A stretch of DNA of 64,000 nt from Micractinium sp. NFX-FRZ. Its lineage: Eukaryota; Chlorophyta; Trebouxiophyceae; Chlorellales; Chlorellaceae. Made by a program: the position numbers and the translations under genes. The notes below the pieces were generated by a model. The model saw only the letters and a program-made list of their open reading frames with translations, did no database searches and was not told the DNA's origin. The stretch is taken from assembly GCA_029339195.1 (NCBI GenBank), contig JAPTJF010000011.1:1-64000 (forward strand). Direction: 5' to 3'. Below, one piece after another: positions 24,101 through 36,800 of this stretch (positions are counted from its first letter, which is position 1; each line of letters starts with the position of its first letter).

Positions 24101-25669
24101 CCTGCTCCTTCTCCCTGCGCGCCCGCTGAAGCGCCTCCTGCCGCCCCGCCTGCGCCAGCTGCAGGCGGTCCTCCACAGGCATGCCCGACACCACGCGCTG
24201 CTGGCTGGGGGCGCGGCCCGTCCGGGGCGCAAACGTGCACTCCTGTGGGCGGTGGAGGTGGTGGGCCAGGCCGGGGGGGCAACAGGTGGGGATCAAGCTC
24301 GTATAGTTGTCCACACAGTGGACTGCATAGCTGCAGCTGCATGTGTTTCTTTATACGTGGGCGCCGGAGCAGGGAAGGCAGGCGGGCACAACCTTATTGA
24401 CATGTGACCCCCACCTGCAGCTGCTCCTGCTCCTCCAGCACTTTGATCTCCGCGCAGCGCTGCCACAGCCCCGTGCGCGGCTGGGCCAGCCGGGACAGGC
24501 GATCATCCCGCCCCTGCCGAAGCAGATCTGAAGAACCAGCAAACAAAAGGCAGTGGGGAGCAGGTGTGAATACAATGTGCAAGGTACAGCAAGCCCACAT
24601 AACAGCAAGCCCACATAACAGCAAGCACACATAAGGGGATCCCACATGCACGGCTGCAGCTAAACGCAGCCTGGGTGTGACCCCACAACAGCGCCCGCCC
24701 ACCTGCAGTGCGGCCCTGCACGCCCCGCTCGGCATAGTCGTCCAGCAGCAGCTGTCGAGGCTGGGTGCTGGCACCCCCGCCTACACCGCCGCCCCGCAGT
24801 GGCGCGCTGGATGGCCGCGCACTGCTGCTGCGGCCGCCAAGCGAGCCTGGGCTCTGCTCGCCATAGTGGCTGCTGCTGGCGCCCGGCCTGCCTTGCTGCC
24901 GGTGCTGCTGTTCCTGCGGCTGCCACTGCTGCTGTTCCTGGCTGGTCAGCGGCCCTGCTGCATGCTGCTGCGAGCGCCAAGGGTCACCCCTGGGGCTCAG
25001 GAGCGCGTCCTGCTGCTGCCGCCGCTGGTGAGAGGCGGGGTTGCCAGGCAGCGGGCCCAAGGCCGAAGCAGCCTGCCCAAGATCAGCATACAGTGGTTGA
25101 AAGCCGTCTGTGGAGCCACGGTAGGCAGGGAGCGAGAAGTGGGCCCCGCTGGTGCTGCGGCCGTCAATGCTGGCACCGCGGCCTCCTCGACTGCTCACGG
25201 GGCTGTCATGCGCCGCTGCCCCGCCCTCGCTGCTGGACTGAGGGCTGTACAGCAGGCGGGTGTCAATCTCAAAGGGCTGCCCCGCTGGGACACTGCTCAG
25301 CATTTGCAGCAGCTCCTCAGTGGTGCGAGCAGCAGGCGGCATGGCAGCCTGCTTGACCGGCGGCGCCTGCTGCTTTTGCGGCGTGCGCTGCAGCAGTTGG
25401 CTCGGCCGGGCTGCAATGGCGGCGCTGCCAGGGCGCCGCCGGCCCCCGGACAAGTCCACCTTGCCCTTGCTGTTGAGAACATCCTCGCAGAACCTCAGGT
25501 CCGCCTCGATCTGCAGGGCAGGAGCGGCGGCAGCGGTTGGTTGCGAGGGGCGGCGAGCGGGGAGTCACTGGCGGCGGCGGCGTGAAGGCGGTGGCGCATT
25601 GGCGACATGTCTGCCCGGCGCAGGTGTTTTCCCTCAACTTGCCTCGTCGAGGGTGCTGGAGCCGGCCAT
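21109..25669 (-). CDS. Coiled-coil protein with repeated C-x-F-x-P motifs, function unknown
   Basis: Eleven exons in transcript order: 25643-25669, 24703-25510, 24415-24527, 23955-24242, 23497-23740, 23110-23279, 22631-22873, 22356-22451, 22006-22152, 21559-21732, 21109-21282; 827 residues. The first third is disordered and rich in Gln, Ser and Gly. The rest consists of charged helical stretches (Glu, Arg, Ala, Gln rich), each ending in a short hydrophobic motif: ECTFAP at 317, then DCTFAP, DLTFQPQLN, CTFRP, MDFRPQLN, ECTFQP, ECSFAPDIN and ECPFRPQTN. Motifs of this kind occur in protist proteins, some linked to cilia or basal bodies, but that is a recollection and not a demonstrated assignment. 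The 27-nt first exon MAGSSTLDE ends in a consensus GC donor, GAG|GCAAGT. No enzyme domain is visible. Confidence 0.8.
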
Positions 25670-26306
25670 TGCGTCGGGCGCAGCGGGCGAGACCGCTGTC
25701 GTCACGAAACGCGCGGCAGGTGGCCTTTCACGTAGGAGCTGGCTAGTTTTGCTGCTGCGATTTGAATCGATACGCTGCCGCGAACGGCGCCCTGCCGTCC
25801 GCCACCGCCCTGCCGCCTGCCGCTGCTGGCCGACAGCTGTTGAAAGCGGGGGTAACAACCAAGAAGAGAGTTAGACAAGGGAAGAGTCCGTGCGCGATGC
25901 TCCACAGTAAATTGCCTCGGCCTGGGAAAGAGGTTCGGCAGCGGGTGGCGGCGCGGCGCAGCGGACAGATGGCAGCGCGCCAAAGCGGGCGGGCTTTGTT
26001 GCAGCCTTGTATGTTTGATTGCCGTAGTCAGACACGAACTTTAACTTTGGTCCAGCTGAAGGAACATGAGGAAGCTTTGAAAGCCAGCTGCCCTGACCGC
26101 AGCTGATTTACTGCGTACCTCTCACCATCTCAAATGGCTGTCCGTCAAGACCACTGGCCTCTTACAACAAGCATTTGGTGCGGTGCAGGTACTCTGCATA
26201 CAGTCTTTGAAAAAGTGCAAAAGTTGTTGGGTAGAAGATGTGTCAAAAATGGGTGCACAATGCCGCGGAGCAAGCATCCCCGCCCGCCAACGCTCCTCTT
26301 CTCCGT
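25670..26306. promoter_or_regulatory. Intergenic region with promoter of the C-x-F-x-P gene and 3' UTR of the RING-CH gene
   Basis: Both flanking genes run leftward, so the right part is the RING-CH 3' UTR and the left part the promoter of the next gene. A TGTAA signal on the minus strand at 26162-26166 marks the likely end of the RING-CH transcript. Nothing else is recognised. Confidence 0.5.
26162..26166 (-). terminator. Polyadenylation signal TGTAA of the RING-CH gene
   Basis: TGTAA on the minus strand, 141 nt past the stop codon. This pentamer is the usual chlorophyte polyadenylation signal, and the spacing is normal for a short 3' UTR. Confidence 0.55.
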
Positions 26307-27437
26307 TCACTTCTGCGGCTGGCACGGTGCCTGCAGCTTCTTTGCCTTCTGCCGACGCAGAAGGCTTGGCGCCCCCAAGGCACACGTCGCGGCGCCGACC
26401 AGTATGCCGACCGTCGCTCCAGCGACAAAGGCACGGAAGGACTTCTTCTGCTTTGGTGCCGCATCCTGCCGCGGCAGCGTGAGAGATGACGCTTGCAGCA
26501 CTGGTGCCTGCAGCGCTGGCGATGCCTGCCGCCGCTGCGGTGCGCCCTGCTGCGCCTCCCGCAGCTCCTGCTGCAGCCGCTGGTTGGCGTTCTGCTGTCT
26601 TGTCAGCCTCCCAGCCAGGTCATTGGCCCGGTTGGTCATCCTGTCCCGCTCCTGCTCGGCCGCCTGGCGCGCGATCAGCTCTCGCTCGACCATCCGGAAG
26701 GCGTTGACGGTGGCGAGCTCGCAAAAAATGTTGAGTGCTGCCTGTAGTGCCTCCATTGGCAGCTCCTGATGACCTGGCCCCAGCCTTGCCACCACCTCCT
26801 CGAGCGGCACTGCAGCGGGGGGCAGGGGGCAGGGACGGGCAGCGTGGAGGCGTGGAGGCGTGCTTGTGGCAGCAGGGGAGGATGCAGCCGTGCAGGGATG
26901 GGGCGGGCTGGCAGAGAGCAAGGCCGGAGCAGCAGCATTGGGCAAGTTGAGAGAGAGGCAGCAGCCATGGGATGCAGGCGGCGGCGGTAGTAGATGCTGG
27001 CACCAGCGACGTACCGCTCAGGTAGCCGCGCCACACTTGGTGGCAGATCTCGCACTGCCCCGCATCCCCGCGGTTGTTCAGGAAGAGCCACTGCCGCAGG
27101 CAGCGCTGGTGCACCGGTGTCCGGCACGCGCACGGCTGCATCATGCCGCCGCCTGCAGCAGAGTGAGCGTTCATGCCTCGTCAGGCAGGCCCAACGTGGG
27201 CGGTGGGGCGGTGGGGCGGCGGCGGCGGTGGGCGGCGGCGGTGCGGCGACAGCCTCGGTTCAGCCCTCCTCCCCATCATGCACGTCGGCGCACTTCTTCA
27301 TCAATACAACTGCCTTCGCAGCATCACGAGCAGCCGGGAGCCCCACCCCGAGGCGCACCCTCCTCGGCGTCCGCAGCCTCGTGGCAATATCGGCATATCT
27401 CTTGCTCATCTCCGCCGTTCTCTGAAAGGGCGGCCAT
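26307..27437 (-). CDS. RING-CH (RINGv, MARCH-type) membrane E3 ubiquitin ligase
   Basis: Three exons in transcript order: 27359-27437, 27015-27152, 26307-26809; 239 residues. The N-terminal RINGv domain has the C4HC3 zinc pattern at C15, C18, C33, C35, H40, C43, C59 and C62, with the hallmark Trp after the third pair (RQW, 45-47). Such domains bind an E2 enzyme and transfer ubiquitin to membrane proteins. A coiled-coil stretch rich in Arg, Gln and Glu follows (about residues 105-165). One hydrophobic segment near the C-terminus (AFVAGATVGILVGAATCALG) is probably a single membrane anchor, which differs from the two-helix layout of many animal MARCH proteins. The exon 1/2 join splits the RING between zinc ligands and is phase 1. 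The start ATGGCC has a good context; the frame is open upstream. Confidence 0.85.
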
Positions 27438-27810
27438 CACGAGCCGCTCGGGTGGACGGCGAGGAGGCCACCTATCTCCAGTAGTCGCTAGCCGCTCGTG
27501 CTCCGGCTGGCAACCTAGGGAATCGCAGCACAGGTACAGCAGACCCCCGGCACCGGAGCTGCAAGCTGCAGCACGGCTTGCACAGCATGATCGGGGAGCA
27601 CGCTGAGCGTGGCACCGCGCCGCCAGGCCGCCGCTGCCCTCACACAAAGCAATACATTTGGGCAGTCTCATCCTTGGCCGATTCACTGCCTTCCTTGGTT
27701 GTTTGTGACCACAGATACACACAGTTGATAGCATCAATACACATCTCAAATCAAGAGACATCAGAGGCTGCCGGCAGGCAAGATGGTTTGTGCCAGAGCC
27801 ATTTAAAGCG
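27438..27810. promoter_or_regulatory. Intergenic region with promoter of the RING-CH gene and 3' UTR of the RdRP-helicase gene
   Basis: Both flanking genes are leftward, with 373 bp between them. No TGTAA is present on the minus strand, so the end of the RdRP-helicase transcript is not marked. No other signal is recognised. Confidence 0.45.
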
Positions 27811-30800
27811 TCAGGCGCGCTGGGTGGCTTGTGCCATCCAGCTGCGCCACAGTGTGCTGCTGCACAGCGTGCCCCGGCACCCCACCACCACCACCGCCCG
27901 CATGGCGCGCGTCAGCGCCACGTTCAGGCGGCGGCTGGAGTCGCAGAAGCCCAGCCGCCCGCAGCCGTTGGCCCGCACAGTGCTAATGACAATGACGTCC
28001 TGCGGGCAGGCAGCAGCATGGGGAAGCACAGCGGGGATAGCGTGTTCCCTCCGTCCCCCTCTCAGCACCAGGGCTCTGCAAGCACCAGGCTGTGGCTTTG
28101 CTCCCCCATGCAGGCCAGGCAAACATGCCCAACGTGTTACCGCCCTTGCGTTCACACCGGCCACTGCCACTCCACTGCCGTTGATGAAGAGTGTCTCACC
28201 TTCTCCCGCCCCTGGAAAGCATCCACTGTTGAGATCTCCAGCTCAGGCCACGTCTGCTGCGTCCGCCTGCGCAGCAGCTCTGCCTGGGCACGATACGGGG
28301 TGACCACTCCCACTGCTGACGCCCCGAGCGTAGAGCCCAGCTGTGATGCACCCCTGCTGCCCCTGCTGCCGCTGTGCCTGCTGAGCAGCTGGCTGAGCAG
28401 GTCAACCACAGCATCTGCCTCCCGAGCGTTGTGCTTGGAGCTCCCAATGGATTCCCGCCCGTCAGGCACATCGATGAAAGTGACGGGGGCTGTGAGGGGC
28501 TGTGGCGGCACACTGGCCGCGGTGCTAGCGCTGCTGCGCAGCCTGCCGCCATAAAAAGTCTGGTTTGGGAAGGCGGCGATGGCGGGGTGCATGCGGTACT
28601 GCGTGTCCAGCAGCTGCGGCGGTACTGTACTGCTGCACCGCTCAAACAGAGAGATGTGCAGCCCGTGCGCCTGCACAGCCCAGGGGATGTGCGGCACAAA
28701 GCCACGGGCGTAAGCGAGGCTGTCGTCCAGGGCACTAAGCATGAGGCGCGTCAGAGCAGGTGGGAACACTGTTGTTAGGCTGGCAAGCAGGTGTCTAGGC
28801 TGCCACGTGCATGTCAGCCCTGAAGCTCACCTGCCCCTCCTGGGTGACCACAGGCCCCAGCTGCTGGTGGTCCCCCACCAGGATGCAGCTGGCGGCTGGC
28901 GCCCGCATGACGGGCACCAGAGAGCAGGGCTCGGTGACCTGCCAGGTGGATGCGTGCTGTGTTCACTGTTAGGCACAGCCTGCAGGTTGCAGAGAGCCAG
29001 CATCTGCAGCCTGCTTCTGCGGTGACCTGGCCCCATGGGTCTGGCACGCAGGTTCAACAAGCGCTCAGCTGCAGCGCTGCAGGCACCGGTTGCTTGATCC
29101 AGCAAGAGACAGCACCCAGGGTGGAGAGCAGGGTGGGCAGCTGCGGCCACCAACCTGAGACGCTTCATCCACAATCACGGCGTTGAAGCGGCAGCCGGTA
29201 AGCAGCGCCGAGCCAGCGCCGGTGCAGGTGGTGAAGACAGCCAGGGCGCCGCGCAGCGCTTTGCGCACACGGCGCGAGTCGAAGCCGTGCGGCGTGCGCA
29301 GGCCCTCCTGAGCCTCCAGGCAATACCTGGGGGAGGGTGACGTGAGGTGGGGTGAACTCAAAACTTCAGGAACCGAACAGGGCTGCCTGCCGTTGCATCA
29401 CGTTCAGTCAACATGTGCAGGAGGCAGACAATCGGGTGGGCAGCCCGGGCATGATCCCGGCGAGTTCCAATCCTCCGGCCGACAGCACACAGCGTCAGCC
29501 CATTGCAGCCGTCCGCCGGAGAGCAGGGAGGAACAGGGCGGGACGGACACCTACCTCTGCAGGTCTTTGCCCACGCTGGCGGCGTCGCCCACCCGCAGCA
29601 GGCGGCCCGGCTGCGCTTCGCTGGCATTGCTGCCCAGGCAGCTGAGCAGCTTGCGCAGGATGTTGTCCACAGCCACGTTGGTGCCAGCTGTCACCAGCAC
29701 CGGCTGCTGCTGCGCGCCTCCCTGGCCTGGCTGCCGCCGCTGGAACAGGCACATGAGGAGGTGCGCGATGGTGTGCGTCTGCATGCACAGCGGGTGAAGT
29801 GCACATCGTTACGCTCAGCTGGTGGGCACAGAGGCTGGTGTGCGGGTGGCTGCGCCCTGCCCTGTGGCTCCTCTGCAGCATGCAAGCCTTGCCAGTGGCG
29901 CCACAAGCGACCCCCGCCCTACCTTGCCGGTGCCTGGAGGGCCATGGATGAGAGTCAGAGGGCGTGTGGCAGCTGCTCGAATGGCGGCGAGCTGGCTGGC
30001 ATTGCATGCGGACGCTGCCGCGCTGGGCATGGGCGGCAGCTCAGATGCTGCAGCAGAGGGGCAGGGAAGAGTCTGCCAGCTCAGGGCATGCAATAGGCAT
30101 GGCTTCACACAGCGCGGGCAGTGTAATGTCGCACGAGGAGCAGGTTGATGGCTGCTTGGGATGGCGCAAAGAGTAAGGCCACAGGGGGGCTCCCACCCGA
30201 CTCATGCGGCACGTCCATGCGGCCAGCGGAGGCCCAGCTCTCCACCACCAGGCGGCAGGCTGCGCCCGCCTCCCGCTCAGCCTCCAGCCGGCACAGCGCC
30301 TCCATGCTGCGCTCGTACGTGGTCAGGTTGCACAGGCGGTGCAGCCGCCAAAGCCGCCCCTGCAGCGGCACGTTGCTTGGATGCCAAGCAAGCAGCTGGG
30401 GGAGCGGGGCGATGCCAGCAGCAGCTAGGCGATGCAAGGCAAGAAGGTGTATGAATTCCAGTTCATTTGGCAGCGCAAGTGCCAGCTGAACAGCACAGCG
30501 TCCACTTTTGTCGTACAAGCTGTTCACCTACCTGTGCATCGTGCGGCAGCCAGGGCAGCTCGACCTGCAGGGCAGGCAGACAGCGGGCAACCCCAGAGCT
30601 TTTCTAGCTGATACACAGCTCTGGTGGAAGGCGGCATGGGCAGCACAGCACAGCACCTGCCGGGCACGCCGGGTCGGCACCCAGAGCCAGCCACACCACT
30701 GCGCCCTGCCCCACCCACCGTCACTTCCATGATGCCTGATGCCAGCACCACGCCCTCCACGCAGAACGAGGGCAGCTGCAGGCCAATGTTGTGGGTGTGT

Positions 30801-33800
30801 GACTGAACTTGGAGTGCACTGAGTGCGACTCGCAGTGCAGATGCGCCAGGCTGGCGTGCGCTTAGCACACAGCAGAGGGGCTCTCTGAGGCTCTCTCCAT
30901 TTCCTATCCCATGGAGCAGCCACTTGCCTGGGCTTTGGCCGCCGGGGTGCGCATGTCGGACAGGCGCACAAGGTCCCCCACCTGCGGCACGGGGTTTGGA
31001 GAAAGCATGAGACAGCGAGAGGCACGGGTATGGGGTGGCTAAGTGGCGCAGGGACAGAGTGAGCGTGGGCTGCTGGATCACGCCTGCCAGCACACCGAGG
31101 GCAGCAGCCCTCAGAGATGCAGGCCATCATGGCGCTCACCTGCAGGCGGGCCTGGTCAGAGAAGGCCATGCCCCGGCTGCGGAACAGCCTGAGCACAGCG
31201 CTGGTGGGTGCCGTGCTGTCGCCGCCCCACAGACCGGCAGCCGCGACGCTGGGCGCGCCTGCAGCGGCAGGGGACACCGGGAGTACAGAGGCTGGGTGGT
31301 GCACGGCACCGAGCCCCGAGCGCAGTGCCAGGTGCCAGCGCATGCAGCGCAGCCTCAACCCAAATAATTGCACCAGGCACGCTACAGGGCATATCACCTG
31401 CTGCTTCCTGCGCGGATGCCCTCCCCGGCTCCCCTGCTGCCTCCAGGTTTGACAGCAGCAGCGCCTTGCCGCTGGCCAGCCCCCCCTGCACGGCGCCCGT
31501 GCCACCTGGCTGCCCCCAGCGCTGCTCGCTGACAGGGGCCACTGCTGACGTGGCGGGGCGCAGCTGAGGCGGCACAAAGTCCCCCAGGGTGCGCTCAGCA
31601 GGGGCATGAGCTGGCGTGCTGGCGGGCGGGTAGAGCGCTGCGGCACCTGGCATGCCCTCAGCCGCCAGCTCAGCATCGACCTGCAGTGCCTGCTCAGCTT
31701 CCTGGATCTCTGCCAGCAAATCCAGCGTCAGCAGGTGCCCCCAGTGAGCCACATACGCTTCCACGGACTGCTCAAATGACGGTGCCTGCTGCGACGGCAC
31801 CGACTGAGGCAGGTGAGAGCTGGGTGCCGCCGGGCTGAAGTGCTGGTGCAGGCAGTCCAATGCACGCAGGGCTGCTGCACGGTCTGGGTAGCAGCGGATG
31901 CAGGCTTGCAGCAGCTCCCGCAGCAGGGCAGTCGACCTGGGCAGCTGATTAAAGTGCTGGAGCATGGAAGCTAAGAGGTCTGCTCACAGAAGGGGGGAGT
32001 GATGTGGCTGGGGTCATGACCAGGAAAGCCCATCAATCGGGAGGCCTGCAAGCTCAGTTGCCAGAAATGCACTGGCAGCTGTGGCCGGGCGCGGGCTTGG
32101 CACTCATCCCTGCCTTGCCAACTGTTCAACCCACCTGCAGCTCCAGCCTCGCTGCTGCTTGCTACGGCAGCCTTCACTAGCAGAACTGCAGCTGAGGCTG
32201 GCAGCGAGGCAGCTGTACTGCTGCCACCTCCGATGCCGTTCCCGCTGCTGCCGCTGCTGCTGCTTGCGCTGCTGCCAGGGCCACTGCTGTCGGCCCCGCC
32301 GCCAGGGGTGGTGCTGGCCTGCAGGGTGTCCCAGATGAGGATGCAAACTGCTGGGCAGGAACCCAGCAGCCCAGTGGACGCCAGCAGGTCATTCAGGGCG
32401 AGTAGCCTGCACAGCAAAAGAGAGGGTACGGGGTGCAGAGTTGCCTTGTGCAGGGTGCTGTGAAGTTGGAAGGTTGAGAGCATTGCGTGCTGGCTGACGC
32501 ACCGTGTCGGCCGGGAGGGGCAGAAGTGCTTCAGTGCGCGCTGCATCAGCAGAGCCGCGGTGCTTGGGCAGCGCAGCTGGGCGGCAGCGCGCATCAAGTG
32601 CTCCCATGTGGCAGCGGAGACCTCGACCCAGGCGCCTGCCTGCACCCATGAAACCGGCACGCAGGTAGCTTCATAGGGTGTGCTGTCATGCAGGAATGGT
32701 GGTGCTGAACACTCCAGATTCAGTGTTTGAACGTGCTTCCCAACATGCTTTCGCACATGCTTCCCCACATGCTTCCCCACATGCTCATGCTTCCCCACAT
32801 GCTCCCAAACATACTTGTACCACCTGCCACTGAGTGTGGTACGTAGCCACCCACCTGGTCCAGCAGCTGCACCGCGCCCAGCAGCTTAAGCTCTCCAGCC
32901 AACCGCACAGCCAAGGTCTCGCACTCTGCCAGCGCAGCAGGGCGGAGCGCCAGCCGCGAGCCGCTGCTGCCCCGAACCGCGCCCGCTGCCTGGTCGATTT
33001 GCTGTGTGTCCTCTTCGGCCGTTGCCTGCATGGCGGGCACCAGCCGCCCCTGATCTGCATGTAGGGCAGCAGCCAGGGCGCTGCTAGCACTGCTGCCCCC
33101 TGCGCCTGCCTCCTCAGCCTCCTCCAGCCAGAATGACTCCTCCGTGCCGGCCTCTCGCAGGCTGGCAGTCAGCAGGGGGCGAGCCTCTGAGACGACGTAC
33201 AGCTCAAAGCTGTGCAGGGCTGTCTTCCTCACTTGCTGGATGCTGCCACGCTTGTATGCCTGACCATCGAACTCTGTCACAGCTATGCTGGCCAGCACCG
33301 GGCGGTGCATGAGCTCTGCTGCAGGGGGCGGGCCCGTCTGCCAGCTGCCGCTGCTGCCTCTGCCGCCACGGCCGCCCCTGCCACCTCTGCCGCCTCCGCC
33401 TCTGCCTCTGCCCCACCCGCCGGCGCCTGCACTGCCCCGGTGCTGTCCCGTGCCCTGGCTGCCGGCTGCACGCGTCTGGTCTGCCAGCAGCAGGAACGAC
33501 TGCCCAGTGTTGTGGTTCCAATACACCTGGAGCCTCGTGGAGCTGAGGGAGGCCTGCAGCCCAGGGGGACCAAAGGAGTGTGGTCGCCTTTCGGCCATGC
33601 TTTGGCTCCCGCTGCACACAACCGGCACTGGTACTGGGCATGGCTGGGGCGTGCTTCTGCGGCAATGCATTGGGCATTCTGTGGAGCAAGCCCTTCCCTA
33701 GCCGCTAACCTGCACAACCCACCACACTGCCTGCTCACCTGCAGGCTCTGGCGGTGGTGCAGCAGCTCCATCTTGAGGCGCAGGGGCCCAGCAAACAGAA

Positions 33801-36800
33801 AGGCCAGGCAGTCCCGCCCCAGCTCCACAACCTCGCCCGGCAGCAGGGGCTGGGTGAGGTAGAGCGCCACGGTCTGCAGGCTGGCGGGGGGCTGCCCCAC
33901 GCGCAGCACCAGAAGCTTGCGCTGGAAGGCGGCCAGCCCGGTGTGGATGCTGTGGAAGGCGAGCTCGTCTGAGAGGGCACCTGCACGGTTGAAAGAGGGC
34001 CATGTAGGAAGAAAGCAAGAAGGTGGGCTGGCAGGCAGAGTGTGGATGCTGCGGAAGGCAAGCTTGTCACCAGAGGGTGTGCAGGGCAGTTCATTTGGAA
34101 GGGAGATGGGCAGGCACTGGCAGGTAGGCGGCCAGGGCAGGCCAGTGCGGGTGAGGTGGGAAGAAAGCTCGCCATTGGGGCATGCCAACGGAGGTGCAGC
34201 ATGGGTCAGGATGCATGGTAGCTGACTGGTACCTTTGGCTTGATTTCCTGCTGGCTTCCTCAACCCCACGCCCTCGGGCTGTAATCTTCTTTTGCTTTTT
34301 CGCTGTGCATGAGTCACTGCCCCACCGCCAACTTGCCTGCGCAGAGCAGCTTCCAGTGCAGCTGCTGCTCACCCAGCTGGAATGCTGCCACCTCATCCCG
34401 CGTCAGCAGCACCGACTGGTGCAGGGCGTTGTACACCATGCTGGGCGGCACGCCTGCCTGAATGGCCCAGCGCTTCTGCACCAACAAGAGAGGCAGAGTG
34501 AGCAGCGGGGGGACGAGGTGCTGAGCAGGAGACGTCACGAGAGCGCACCGTCCTCCGTCTGGGGCGGCACGCCCACCAGCGCTGACCAGCATCAACTCAT
34601 CCGTGGATGTTGCAGGGTGGAGCTGCGGCACAGACGGCACTGGTCCCAATGGTAACCCTCCCCTGTAAGCAACGTACCCTACCCCGCCTCTCATCCTTGT
34701 GCAGCCCCGCACCCGCCTGCAGGTGATCCAGCTGGGCAAAGTCGATGAACAGAGCCAGCTCCTGGAGAGGGGCTCCCTCCCTCCTGCAGGGCAGAAGCGT
34801 GTGCACGCGTGCATGCCTGCCGGGTGAGTGCGCCAGACCAGTCGGATGAACAGCAGTAGTTGAGCTGCCGGCCCCTGCTCCCCGAATGCAACTCGCGCCC
34901 AACCGTAGCCCAGCTCGCGCCCAGCCGCACCTGCACCACGCAGCGCACAGGCGGAGGAGCTCGTACTCGCTGACGCACACATCCCTGCCGCCTAGCAGCC
35001 CCTGGATGCTGTCTGCATCCAGGCTGGCCACCGCCTGAGCTCTGGCAGATGCCAGCTCCAGCCGGCTGCGCCGGTGCGCTGCCAGGGCATCCGAAGCCCG
35101 GCGTAACAGCACGTTCCACACTCGGCCAGCAATGAGGGTGCGCTGCTCCGGGCTGTCTTCAGAAGGGTCTGCAGATTGGTGGGAGGTTAGCCAGCATGTG
35201 AAACAGCGGCCGGTGGTACAGGCAGCAGGCAGCCACCACCCATTGCCATGTGTACCCAAGGGGTCAGGCACGGCAAGAGGTCCAGGCTGCCCACCTGGCG
35301 GCTTCAGACGCTCCGGCAGCGCATCCTTCACCCCCGTGCTGACAGCATCCACCCCCCGAGCAAACAGCAGCGCCAGGGAGCAGCACTGCATGGGAGGATC
35401 ATGTGTCAGCAGCCATTTGGCAACACACAACAGAGGGTGCAAGCAACGCGTTTGCTGCGCTTCAACCGCTTGCAGCAGCTGCCCGCAATAGGCCGTGCTG
35501 GAAGGCTAACAGGCACCCTGCCGAGCTTGAGCCTCAGCCAACTGCCTGCGGGCCAACTGACCTGGTCGCACCCCGGTCCCTCCAGGTCAGCCCATCGCAG
35601 GTACCAGCTGTTCATGCGTGCCAACAGACGGTTGTCAAAGGCGGCAAAGTAGCGAGCCAGCTGCTGCTGGCTGGCCTGGCTGGCGGCTGGGGAGCGGGCC
35701 GGTGGGTACAGCGGTGCGAGGTGCAGGCGGGTGCGGGCTGGGATGAGGCCGGGCTCCCAGCTGACAAAGAACTGGTCGCCGTCCAGGTCGCCTGCACAGC
35801 ATGGCACAGCATGACCAAAGCATGTGCGTGCGAGGGTGGTGCGGCAGCAGAGTCGTGGCGTAGCACAGCGTGCATGGCCGTTTGCCCAACACAACACGCG
35901 GCCAGCGTGCATGGCCGTTTGCCCAACACAACACAACGCAGCGCTGCTAGCACAGCACAGCACAGCACACTGTGCGGCAGCCTGACAGTGCGCCTCGCAG
36001 CGTGGTTCACCCCAGCAGCCGCGTTCGCTGCTAAGGATGTGCATTGCACACACTCCCTAAGGCACTCACCGCCCGAGGACTCGTCGGCATGTGGCCTGCG
36101 CCCCAGCCTGGGCAGCACCAGGGCATCTCGCAGGCCCCGGCAGGCCATTTTGTCGACCGCCCGCAGCACCAGCACGTCCCCTAGGTGGTAGCAGGGGTTG
36201 CGCACCTGTGGGGGCGGAAGGGGCGGAGGGACGGATGGGTAAGAGAACAGCTGAGAACGACTAGACGAGACGAGACAAGTGCGGGCGCACACATGGCAGG
36301 GAGGCCTTGGAAGGGCGGTGGTGTGCGAGTGCGAGAGTTGGCAGACTGGTTGGCCCTTGCAGATGCAAGCCTTTGTGTGTATACAAGACTTGCACGCCAG
36401 GCTTTAAACCCAGGCAGCCAGCCATCCGGGTGCAAGCTCACCACCACTACAAATGTGTCGGTCAGCACGCAGGGCGCCCCATCAATGGTGGGCTGGAAGA
36501 AGCACTCGCCATACCGCAGCGGCTGCAGCAGTTCGGGGGAGCCTGCTGCTGCCGCCGCCGCTTCAGCAGCAGCTGCAGAAGCATCCCTGCGCCGCTGCGC
36601 TAACATGCTCCGGCCAGCGCCGCTGCTGCTGCTGCTGCCCTCACAGCATGCTGCCAGCAGTTCGTCGTCGTCTGTGGGGTCGCAAATGCCGTACACCAGG
36701 CGGGACTTTGGCACCAACACCCGCACCCGGCTGCTCTCCTCGCCCGCCTCTGCGGCAGCGCCGTCAGCGGCAGCATCCGCCTGCAGCTGCGGTGCGCCCG

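Noticed and set aside
31971..32798. Open frame ending at 31971, read as the end of a stand-alone polymerase gene
   Set aside because: A normal intron (donor after 32135, acceptor before 31979) removes the stop, and the next exon continues in frame without its own start. Kept as a possible retained-intron form.
35866..35934. Two 32-bp repeats with a 5-bp spacer, considered as a CRISPR-like array
   Set aside because: Only two units, a very short spacer, inside a eukaryotic intron.
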